Assembly: GCA_964522605.1 (NCBI GenBank)
Contig: CAZFWV010000035.1
Span: forward strand, 1 to 35,119
DNA from: CAVZLD01 sp964522605
GTDB lineage: Bacteria > Planctomycetota > Planctomycetia > Pirellulales > Pirellulaceae
Reading direction: 5' to 3'
Length of the DNA: 35,119 nucleotides
Shown here: positions 1 through 7,608 of the stretch, in pieces
Position numbering within the stretch: the first letter of the stretch is position 1
Layout: each line of letters starts with the position of its first letter
Notes under the pieces: model-generated
Database searches by the model: none
The model's input: the letters and a program-made list of their open reading frames with translations, nothing else
What the model was told of the DNA's origin: nothing
Made by a program: the position numbers and the translations under genes

Positions 1-74
1 ATTGCCACGCAATCACCGCGGCTGCGGGCAGATGTTTGATGCCTGTCGTGACCGAGGACTGGTCGTTACCGCGC

Positions 75-105
75 CGTAGGCCGACTTGTCTCAAGTCGGC
101 CTACG
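75..105. repeat. Perfect 14-bp hairpin downstream of mnmG
   Basis: Positions 75-88 (CGTAGGCCGACTTG) are perfectly complementary to 92-105, with a three-base loop (TCT). The stem lies about 60 bases beyond the mnmG stop codon on the minus strand. No T-run follows in either direction, so it is not a textbook intrinsic terminator. It could be a transcript 3'-end stabiliser, a factor-dependent stop, or a copy of a dispersed palindromic element. Confidence 0.8.
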
Positions 106-163
106 AGGGCTTGGCACGACGACGGCTTTCCGCTGTGGACGTTTGGGGCAGGTGCTCAAGACG

Positions 164-2077
164 TCAGCGAGCAATTGTGGACGACGGTCCGTCGTGGGTC
201 GTCGCGGTGCGATTGGTAGGCACCGAGCGCGTTTTACCTTCCAGATAGGTCATCAAGAGCGCGACGTCTGCGGGGGTGATCCCACTGATCCGGCTCGCTT
301 GATCGAGGCTGGTGGGTCGGATTCTCATGAGTTTTTCCCGCGCTTCGGCGCGGAGGGAGTGGATGGCTTCGTAATCGAGTTCGGCGGGAATCCGTTTGGC
401 CGAAAGTCGTCGCTGTCGGGCAATTTCGACCTCCTGGCGTGCGATGTATCCGGCATATTTCAGATCGCACTGGACTTGCCAGGCAATTGATGCGGGAACG
501 GCGCGCAGATCGGGGCGGTGTTGAAGAATCTCCTGCCAGTCGACTTCGGGGCGACAAAGGAATTTCGCCAGCGAGACCCCCTCGATCCGAATCTGGCCAA
601 GCTGCCGCTTGAGGTCCTCGATGGCCTGTTCTTTTGCGTTCAACGTTTCGAGGCGGCGTGCGTCGACCAATCCGACCTGGCCTGCCCGCGGCGTTAACCG
701 TCGATCCGCGTTGTCATGACGGAGGCGCAGGCGGTATTCGGCCCGGCTGGTGAACATCCGATAAGGTTCGTCGACGCCGCAGGTGACCAGGTCATCGATC
801 AGCACCCCGATATAGGCCTCATCGCGCTCGATCGTTAGCGGCGGTGCACTTTGCAGTCGGAGTGCCGCATTCGCACCCGCGATCAGGCCCTGGGCCGCAG
901 CCTCTTCATAACCGGTCGTCCCGTTGATCTGGCCAGCAAAATACAGGCCGCGAACATGCTTGGTCTCGAGCGTTGGCCAAAGCTGATCGGGGGGACAATA
1001 GTCGTACTCGACGGCATAACCATAGCGCAGGATCTGCGCGTTCTCGAGTGCCGGGATCTGCCGCAGCATCGCGTCTTGCACGTCGCGTGGCAGGCTGGTT
1101 GAGATGCCATTCACGTAGTACTCACACGTTTCGTAACCTTCTGGCTCCAAGAAAACTTGGTGTTGGTCCTTTTCAGCAAAACGAACGATCTTCGTTTCGA
1201 TCGAGGGACAATAGCGTGGTCCGCTCGACTGGATCTGTCCGCTGTACATCGGGGCCCGATGAAGATTCGCACGAATCAATTCGTGAACAGCCGGATTCGT
1301 ATAGCAAATCCAACAGGGAAGCTGCTTCGTTTGAATCCGTTCGGTGAGAAACGAAAATGGCTGTGGCTCCTCGTCACCGGGCTGTATTTCGCAGCGCGAG
1401 AAATCGATCGTCCGCCCGTTGACGCGCGGTGGGGTGCCGGTCTTGAAACGTTCGATGCGAAAACCTAACCGGTCGAGGGCACCACTGATGCCATGTGTTG
1501 TGCCTTCCCCGGCTCGGCCACCGGGTGTCTGCGCCGTGCCGAGGTGCATTTGTGCCTGCAGAAATGTTCCGGTCGTCAGAATGACGGTCGGTGCTCGATA
1601 GACTGCATCGCCGCGGACGACAACGCCGGAGATACGACATCCGTCGGCGTTCCGTTCCCAAAGCAAGTCCTCAACGATCTCCTGCCTCAGCTCGAGGTTG
1701 GCCTGTTCCTCAATTCGCCATTTGACTAATTGCTGATAGCGTTTCTTGTCGGCCTGGGCGCGGGGACTGTGCATGGCGGGTCCCTTACGGCGGTTGAGCA
1801 GTCGGAACTGCAAGCCCGACGCGTCGATCACCTGCCCCATGATTCCGCCGAGTGCGTCGATTTCGCGAACGATCTGGCCCTTCCCCACGCCGCCGATCGC
1901 GGGGTTACAGCTCATCTGCCCGACGGTATCGAGGTTGGTGGTCAGAAGGGCCGTATGCGCTCCCAGTCGCGCAGCGGCCAGGGCGGCTTCCGCGCCCGCG
2001 TGCCCGGCACCCACGACGAGCACATCGTAGTCATACGCCGACCCGGCGTGGTTCTTCGCTGCTCCGCCCTGAGACAT
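164..2077 (-). CDS. mnmG: tRNA uridine 5-carboxymethylaminomethyl modification enzyme MnmG (GidA)
   Basis: MnmG is the FAD-dependent partner of the GTPase MnmE. Together they install the carboxymethylaminomethyl group on wobble U34 of certain tRNAs in the cytoplasm. Visible here are the N-terminal dinucleotide-binding motif GAGHAGAE (residues 23-30), the family block CNPAIGGVGKGQ (about 57-68), and YCPSIETKIVRF further on. The 637-aa length is normal for the family. The open frame extends upstream to 2317, but that extension is unlike MnmG, so the ATG at 2077 was chosen; a weak GAGG lies upstream of it. mnmE is not in the window. The gene follows a small membrane-protein gene and tRNA-Gln on the same strand and ends before a perfect hairpin. 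Identity is very secure; the exact start is slightly less so. Confidence 0.96.
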   Translation of the reverse strand: MSQGGAAKNHAGSAYDYDVLVVGAGHAGAEAALAAARLGAHTALLTTNLDTVGQMSCNPAIGGVGKGQIVREIDALGGIMGQVIDASGLQFRLLNRRKGPAMHSPRAQADKKRYQQLVKWRIEEQANLELRQEIVEDLLWERNADGCRISGVVVRGDAVYRAPTVILTTGTFLQAQMHLGTAQTPGGRAGEGTTHGISGALDRLGFRIERFKTGTPPRVNGRTIDFSRCEIQPGDEEPQPFSFLTERIQTKQLPCWICYTNPAVHELIRANLHRAPMYSGQIQSSGPRYCPSIETKIVRFAEKDQHQVFLEPEGYETCEYYVNGISTSLPRDVQDAMLRQIPALENAQILRYGYAVEYDYCPPDQLWPTLETKHVRGLYFAGQINGTTGYEEAAAQGLIAGANAALRLQSAPPLTIERDEAYIGVLIDDLVTCGVDEPYRMFTSRAEYRLRLRHDNADRRLTPRAGQVGLVDARRLETLNAKEQAIEDLKRQLGQIRIEGVSLAKFLCRPEVDWQEILQHRPDLRAVPASIAWQVQCDLKYAGYIARQEVEIARQRRLSAKRIPAELDYEAIHSLRAEAREKLMRIRPTSLDQASRISGITPADVALLMTYLEGKTRSVPTNRTATTHDGPSSTIAR

Positions 2078-2273
2078 CACGACCGGGATCCTCACGAGTT
2101 GGTTGCCACGACGCCATTCCGAGCGGAAAAGGCCCTCTCCAGCCGATTCCTCCCGCGGAGGGGCTCGGCAGAAGCCTACCCCGTCTGTTCTCTTGTGGAA
2201 ATGCCTTCTCCTGACATCGTAGGAGAACCGATTCGGCAGGGGGCGCCAAAAAAGCGCCGGGAAAGGCGAATGC

Positions 2274-2465
2274 TCACGCCCGCTGCGAGAACCAGTGGAG
2301 TGGCCGAAGCTGCCCACAGCACTGGCAGCGGTGAGGCCAGAGAACCACGGCCAGACCGAACGTTAACAGGACGATCAAAGCGCGGGAAAACCAGTCGACC
2401 CGGACGGGGGAATGGTATTCGTTTCGCCAGCAGCTACTGCAGTAACAGACCCTTCGATTGCTCAT
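2274..2465 (-). CDS. Small membrane protein with paired cysteines (unknown function)
   Basis: This 63-aa open frame encodes a short N-terminal segment with CYCSSC, one hydrophobic helix (about residues 27-42, ALIVLLTFGLAVVLW), then CQCCG. Two Cys clusters on either side of a single membrane span suggest a split or juxtamembrane zinc or redox motif, but I do not recognise a named family. It sits 196 bases upstream of mnmG on the same strand. The ATG at 2465 was chosen; a TTG at 2483 would add six residues, and neither has a strong ribosome-binding site. The organised composition (charged tip, clean hydrophobic span, paired Cys) argues against a random frame, but homologues would be needed to be sure. 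Confidence 0.5.
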   Translation of the reverse strand: MSNRRVCYCSSCWRNEYHSPVRVDWFSRALIVLLTFGLAVVLWPHRCQCCGQLRPLHWFSQRA

Positions 2466-2710
2466 CTTCGCTCGCTCGCTCAACTGATGTCATTCGCCTA
2501 AACCCTATGATGGCGCAGACCTGCATCAACATCAAGACTCGACCGGCGAAAGTACCGTCACGAAACCGACTGTCCAGAACGCTGAACGTCCGGCGTGGGG
2601 GATTCGCGCCCGGCACCGGATCTCGCCGAAATCATGGTGAGTTGCGGAGCATGAGCGGCAGCGACGTGGAATCAGGGGCGGGCCCCGACATGGCCACGCC
2701 GCGAGAAAAA

Positions 2711-2782
2711 CTGGGGCGCAGGGACTTGAACCCCAACTAACGGAGCCAGAATCCGTCGTGCTACCAATTACACCACGCCCCA
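2711..2782 (-). tRNA. tRNA-Gln (anticodon CUG)
   Basis: The reverse strand folds into a 72-base cloverleaf. The acceptor stem TGGGGCG (from 2776-2782) pairs with CGCCCCA (from 2712-2718). The anticodon stem ACGGA/TCCGT encloses the loop TTCTGGC, giving anticodon CUG, and the T-arm carries GGTTCAAGTCC. CCA is not encoded. CUG reads the glutamine codon CAG. It lies between the minus-strand mnmG group and the divergent FHA-phosphatase gene. Confidence 0.95.
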
Positions 2783-3025
2783 AGGGAGCTTCGAATTTAG
2801 CATTCCGACTGCGTTGCCGGTAGACGGGTGGGAGAAAAGAGTCGCTTGGTTTGTCAAATGGAAAAATCGAAAGCTGGCGTGCCTTGCGAAAGCGCGGCAG
2901 ACGCACGCGCGTCCGTGCCCGCGCAGCCGTCCGGGTGCCCCACCAGTCGGACGGTTGACGATCGCGACACACGACCACTAGAATCTTCGTAACCATTTTC
3001 TGTTCTGAAAGTTACGGATTGTCGG

Positions 3026-4687
3026 ATGGCCTATTTGACGGTCAAAACGGGCACCCAGGCCGGTCGGCGACACACGCTGTCCCGACCGCGAATCGTCCTT
3101 GGGCGACATCCGGATTGTGACATCGTGGTCGACGCGGGGGCGGTCAGCCGTCATCACGCCCAGATCCTGCAAATCGGCGAAGAAAGCTTCATCGAGGACC
3201 TGAACAGTCGGAACGGGACCTTCGTCAATGATCGGATGATTTTTGGCCGTCAGCGGCTCGAGGAAGGCGACCAGATTCGGGTCTGCGACATCCAGTTCCT
3301 TTACCACGGCGACGAAAGTTCGTCGAAGGACGAGGATTCAGGGCATGCGATTCTGGTTGATGACACCCAGGAATCGACCGTATCGACGATCATGTCCAAA
3401 CTGGAGGTCTCCGCGTCCGACGAGGGCAGTGTCCACTTCACGGCCACGACGGAAGCCAAACTTCAGGCTTTGCTCGAGATCACACGAAGCCTCCGCCAGT
3501 CGATCTCGCTGGATCAGGTCCTGCCCCAGGTTCTCAACAGCCTGTTCAAGGTATTTTTGCAGGCAGACCGAGGCTTCATCGTATTGCGGAATGAGATGGG
3601 CGAGCTTGTCCCCCGCTGGACAAAACTCCGACGGACCAACTCCAACGAGACAATTCGCATCAGCCGCACCATTGTGAATGAAGTGATTCGCTCGAAGCAG
3701 GCGATTCTCTCTGCCGACGCACCGAATGATCCGCGTTTCGAGATGAGCCAGAGCATTGCCGACTTCCGCATTCGCTCGATGATCTGCGCTCCGCTGATCA
3801 ACAGCGACGATCAAGTCATCGGTGTACTGCAGGTCGACACGATTGACCAGCGTCATCGTTTTCGGAAGGAGGATCTGGAAGTTCTGGTGAGTGTCGCAAG
3901 TCAGGCGGCCGGCGCGATTGAGAATGCTCAGTTGTATGAAGTCCGCATCCGCCAGCAGGAGTTGCTGAAAGAGCTCGAGATGGCGAAGAAAGTGCAACAT
4001 AGCTTTCTTCCCGAGAGCAGGCCCTCGGTCCCGGGATACGAGTTCTTCGAGTTCTACGAACCAGCCAACCAGATCGGCGGAGATTACTACGACTACATTC
4101 TGCTGCCCGAAGGGCGACTGGCAATTCTGGTCGCCGACGTCGTTGGCCACGGCATTGCGGCCGCCCTGTTGATGTCCCAACTGGCAGGCATCATGCGATT
4201 CTGCATCGCGCGCGAAAAACGCATTGACAAGGTGTTGACCGAATTGAATCGCGCGCTGACACCGGAAACTTTTGACGGTCGCTTTATCACTCTCGTCATG
4301 GTCGTGGTCAATCTGCAGGAACACCGATTGACGGTCGTCAATGCAGGGCATATGCCTCCGTTAATTCGTCGACGCGACGGTCGTGTGGAACTGATTGGAG
4401 AAGACGTTTCCGGCTTACCGCTGATGGTTGATGCGGATGCGCGGTACCGCCAAAGTCGAAACCAGATTGAGCCGGGCGATTCGTTCTTGCTCTTCACCGA
4501 CGGCGTTCATGAAATGATGAACCCTGGTGGTGAGCAATTTGGACTGGAGCGCGTTCAGCAATGCGTCAATGTTCCCAGTCCAGCGCTGGCCGGGGAGAAA
4601 TTAGTGCGCGAGCTGCAGCGATTCGGCGGCGGTCGCCCCGCTCAGGATGACGTCTGTCTGGTGTGCTGCGGTCGAACCGCGGAATGA
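3026..4687 (+). CDS. FHA-GAF-PP2C (SpoIIE/RsbU-type) serine phosphatase
   Basis: This 553-aa cytoplasmic signalling protein has three modules. An N-terminal FHA domain (residues about 1-100) shows GRHP (26-29), SRHHA (41-45) and NSRNGTFVN (60-68), the signature for binding phosphothreonine peptides. A GAF domain follows (about 165-310), then a short coiled linker. The C-terminal PP2C/SpoIIE phosphatase domain (about 330-550) has GGDYYDYI (around 351), VADVVGHG (around 370), NAGHMPPL, FTDGVHE and a final DDVCLV, so the metal-binding aspartates are present. Such proteins usually dephosphorylate anti-sigma-factor antagonists in partner-switching cascades. No STAS or RsbW-like partner lies nearby. 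The FHA domain suggests it docks on a phosphorylated target, possibly of a Hanks-type kinase such as the one encoded at 7609-10737, but that link is inference. The gene converges on the metalloprotease gene, 11 bases away. Confidence 0.93.
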   Translation: MAYLTVKTGTQAGRRHTLSRPRIVLGRHPDCDIVVDAGAVSRHHAQILQIGEESFIEDLNSRNGTFVNDRMIFGRQRLEEGDQIRVCDIQFLYHGDESSSKDEDSGHAILVDDTQESTVSTIMSKLEVSASDEGSVHFTATTEAKLQALLEITRSLRQSISLDQVLPQVLNSLFKVFLQADRGFIVLRNEMGELVPRWTKLRRTNSNETIRISRTIVNEVIRSKQAILSADAPNDPRFEMSQSIADFRIRSMICAPLINSDDQVIGVLQVDTIDQRHRFRKEDLEVLVSVASQAAGAIENAQLYEVRIRQQELLKELEMAKKVQHSFLPESRPSVPGYEFFEFYEPANQIGGDYYDYILLPEGRLAILVADVVGHGIAAALLMSQLAGIMRFCIAREKRIDKVLTELNRALTPETFDGRFITLVMVVVNLQEHRLTVVNAGHMPPLIRRRDGRVELIGEDVSGLPLMVDADARYRQSRNQIEPGDSFLLFTDGVHEMMNPGGEQFGLERVQQCVNVPSPALAGEKLVRELQRFGGGRPAQDDVCLVCCGRTAE

Positions 4688-4698
4688 AGCGGAAGCCA

Positions 4699-7599
4699 TC
4701 ATCCCCAACGGGGATCTTCTTCATCCAGCGCAAAGAACAGATCACTCAGCAGCGGCACGATCGGTGAAGGATTGAGGACAGGCCGCGCGGAGACAGCCGC
4801 TGACTCATACACTCCGTACTGAAACGCAAACACGAAATCTCCCGTGTCGAAGCGTCCGTCGCAGTTCCAGTCGCCCGTCGACCAATGGGCGGCGGTGGAT
4901 GACTGTGATTCGTACAGGCCGGCCTGAAGAACCACGACAAGGTCTGCTGTGTCGAACGCTCCATCGAGGTTCGCGTCACCGATCGAGGTTCCCAACAAAT
5001 CGTGGACTAGGAACAGCAGATCCTGGCGATCGACAACTCCGTCGGCATTCAGGTCGTAGAACAGGTCTTGCAGACCGTCGCGAAGAACGGTGGCGAGCAA
5101 ATCCAGATCGGCCCCATCGACCTCCAAATCATCATTGAAATCACCGACCGTGTTCGGAGGTCCGGCAACCTCCAGCCACACCACGGCCGGCGTCGAATTT
5201 GTCAGCAGATCGTATGCCTGATACTCAAACGAATCCGTTCCCACAAAAGCCGGATCGGGAACGTAGATGAAGCTGCCATCGGCGTGCAAGCTGAGTCGAC
5301 CGTGCGCCACATCGCGTACGAGAACCGCGGTGATTGGACCACCTTCTGGGTCAACATCGTTCACCAGCACACCCTGCTGCGCATCAACAACGAACGTCTG
5401 GCCAGAATCTAGGGCGTACGAATCCTCCATCGTCAGTGCCGGACCGTTTTCGCTCTGCTGCTGCCAATACCAGGACCACCAATCCCCCAGCAGCAGATCG
5501 ATCAGTTCAGGCCCCGTCAGATCGGGCAGATCGGGCAGCGTATCGAGAAAATCGTCCCACAAGAAGGGTTCCTCGGACACGATCCCGCCCGGATAGCAGT
5601 ACACATCTTCCTCGCCGGGGCAGACGAAGACCGGATCCTCGGTCGGATCCACCGGATCCACCGCCAAATCCGAGGCGAACTCCACTCCACGTAGTTCAAA
5701 CGCCATGGGCACAATTCCCGCTACATCGACAAACGCGGAGGAAAACTGGACGACATAGGCCCCCGGCGAAAGAAGTAGACTCGGAAATGTGCGGGTGTCT
5801 CCGAAAGGAACCGCGAGCCGACTCAGAACTCGTCCCTCCAGATCGGCAACCTGAACCACCAGAATTTGTTGCGAAGGCGACGCGATCGGATCCACGTCGA
5901 CGGCCAGACGCAGCAGTTGTGTCTGGGCGACGTAGAGCGATTTGCCAACGACCGGAGCCTCGGGCCGCAGTTCGCCCGACGCGTACGTCTGCATCTCAAT
6001 CCACTCGTCCGCCCAACCCAAGGTCAAACGGTAGTTGCCAACGGAGAAAGGAGTCAGGGAGTCCACCGCTTCGACACGCACTCGATAAACCTGATCCGGC
6101 TGCAATTGAGCCTGAACAACGAACTCGCCCTGCCCGTTTACCAGGGTTTCGGCGTCGACGATTTCGTCCTGTTCATTGAGGATCGTCGCGCGCGGGATCA
6201 ACTGTCCGGGGCTGAGAGAATGAACGGTCAGATTCAGAATCAGTGGTTCCTGGGCATCCGCATCGTGCGTGTCGAAAGAATAGTAATCAACATCGGACGC
6301 GTCCGAGAGACTCGCGGTGACTTGATACCGCGGCTGCGACAGATATTCGCGTTGTCGAACCAGGCGTTGAGCATCGGAAGGCTCATCATTACTCTGCATA
6401 TCGCGATCGAACAAGCGTTGTTCATCCGCCCAGTAGGTCTGAAGCTGCTCCTCACTCAAATCGGGCTGGCCGATCGCGGTTTCAATTCGCTCCCTGTCCA
6501 CTGAGGCGAGGCCTTCGTAGGTAACCAATAGCGAGTACGTTCCGACAGCGAACTCACTCGACGTGGCGGCCGACACTTCAATGAAATGCCGCTCGCCGGG
6601 ATCGGAATTGTCGAGTTGAACGAGCAGAGTTGCGCCCCCAATTTGTGCCGACGTACTGCTGGAAACGACCCTCCCGTTTCGGTTCAGGATGCGCAGTTGG
6701 GGGGTCAACAAGCTGATGCCATTCGTCCGGAGTTCGATCTTGACGGGGCCGCCGCCGCGGTGATTCTGCGGCAGAGCGTAATAGTCCACATCCGTGGAAG
6801 TCGTCAGATCGGCGCGTTTGAGGATCGGGGGCTGCAGATCTCCCTGCGTCTGACGTGGGAGCGTCAACGGAACAGCCAACGCGAGCGAGTCATTTCCCAA
6901 ATCACCTTCATAAGCGTCTGGTTGCCGCTCCCCTTGTACGGCCTGAATGTCTTCGATGTCTTCTTCAGTCAATTCCGTACTTGACGGGATTCCGTGGAGG
7001 TGCATCGGCGACAATGGATTGTCACTATGCGACAAGCCAAACACATGTCCTGCTTCATGCAAGGCGACGGAAAACAGATCATCCAGTGAGTCAATCGACG
7101 CCTGACTATTGAAGATCACATCCCCCGCCCAGGTACCCGCAACGACCGCATTTTGCCAGACACTGATGGCAAAAACATCCTCAGCGAGTGGACGAGATGC
7201 GATCCGAATGTCGCCAAATCGCGAATCTCCGGTTCGCGGTCCCGGAGTTCCTAACGGTTGTCCTTCATCCGCCACGACACCAACGTTTGCGTGGGAGTGG
7301 ACCACCCACTGCTGAAACCCGCGCAAGATAGCTTCTTTCCATTCCTGAGCGGGACCCAGTCGACTGAAGGTCGCATCCAGATCGCTCGGGACTCCCGCCA
7401 CCTGGGTGCCGTCCGGTACAAAACTCAATGTCAACTGCGAGGTATCGTTCCACACGGACGTCCCCGACAGAACAAGCCGCGGCTCAAGTGGCTCAAGCTG
7501 CCGGCATAACCGCCGGTTTTCTCTGCGGCGATATCGCGACTCGCGCCCTGCCAAGCGCGAAGCAGCGCCGCGTCGCAGCCACGAGGATGACCGTAACAT
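4699..7599 (-). CDS. Secreted matrixin-like metalloprotease with PPC, cadherin-like and dockerin-type repeats
   Basis: This is a 966-aa presumed extracellular protein. The N-terminus is Arg-rich and carries LEPLEPRLVLS (residues 36-46), the LEPR-x-LS motif seen at the start of many large planctomycete surface proteins, in place of a classical signal peptide. Residues 181-191 (HEAGHVFGLSH) match the HExxHxxGxxH zinc site of matrixin/M10 peptidases, with a plausible Met-turn at PLSPMHLHG. Two pre-peptidase C-terminal-type beta domains (each with DVDYY) lie at about 255-350 and 435-525. A tandem cadherin-like or VCBS domain follows (about 725-812). The tail (818-935) has repeated calcium loops of dockerin type (GDFNDDLEVDGADL, DLNADGVVDRQDL, GDANLDGAFDTADL, GDWNCDGRFDTGDF). 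The ATG has a GAGGGG ribosome-binding site 9 bases after the kinase stop codon, so it is probably co-transcribed with the kinase. Confidence 0.9.
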   Translation of the reverse strand: MLRSSSWLRRGAASRLAGRESRYRRRENRRLCRQLEPLEPRLVLSGTSVWNDTSQLTLSFVPDGTQVAGVPSDLDATFSRLGPAQEWKEAILRGFQQWVVHSHANVGVVADEGQPLGTPGPRTGDSRFGDIRIASRPLAEDVFAISVWQNAVVAGTWAGDVIFNSQASIDSLDDLFSVALHEAGHVFGLSHSDNPLSPMHLHGIPSSTELTEEDIEDIQAVQGERQPDAYEGDLGNDSLALAVPLTLPRQTQGDLQPPILKRADLTTSTDVDYYALPQNHRGGGPVKIELRTNGISLLTPQLRILNRNGRVVSSSTSAQIGGATLLVQLDNSDPGERHFIEVSAATSSEFAVGTYSLLVTYEGLASVDRERIETAIGQPDLSEEQLQTYWADEQRLFDRDMQSNDEPSDAQRLVRQREYLSQPRYQVTASLSDASDVDYYSFDTHDADAQEPLILNLTVHSLSPGQLIPRATILNEQDEIVDAETLVNGQGEFVVQAQLQPDQVYRVRVEAVDSLTPFSVGNYRLTLGWADEWIEMQTYASGELRPEAPVVGKSLYVAQTQLLRLAVDVDPIASPSQQILVVQVADLEGRVLSRLAVPFGDTRTFPSLLLSPGAYVVQFSSAFVDVAGIVPMAFELRGVEFASDLAVDPVDPTEDPVFVCPGEEDVYCYPGGIVSEEPFLWDDFLDTLPDLPDLTGPELIDLLLGDWWSWYWQQQSENGPALTMEDSYALDSGQTFVVDAQQGVLVNDVDPEGGPITAVLVRDVAHGRLSLHADGSFIYVPDPAFVGTDSFEYQAYDLLTNSTPAVVWLEVAGPPNTVGDFNDDLEVDGADLDLLATVLRDGLQDLFYDLNADGVVDRQDLLFLVHDLLGTSIGDANLDGAFDTADLVVVLQAGLYESQSSTAAHWSTGDWNCDGRFDTGDFVFAFQYGVYESAAVSARPVLNPSPIVPLLSDLFFALDEEDPRWG

Positions 7600-7608
7600 C
7601 GCTTCCCC

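Noticed and set aside
1730..2740. 336-codon plus-strand open frame opposite mnmG
   Set aside because: It lies antisense to the clearly conserved MnmG frame and to tRNA-Gln, and has Arg/Ser/Pro-rich, unstructured composition.
3338..4351. 337-codon minus-strand open frame inside the FHA-phosphatase gene
   Set aside because: It is antisense to intact GAF and PP2C motifs and resembles no protein family.
5334..6179. 281-codon plus-strand open frame opposite the metalloprotease gene
   Set aside because: Very Arg/Pro-rich shadow of the dockerin/PPC coding region, with no ribosome-binding site or motif.
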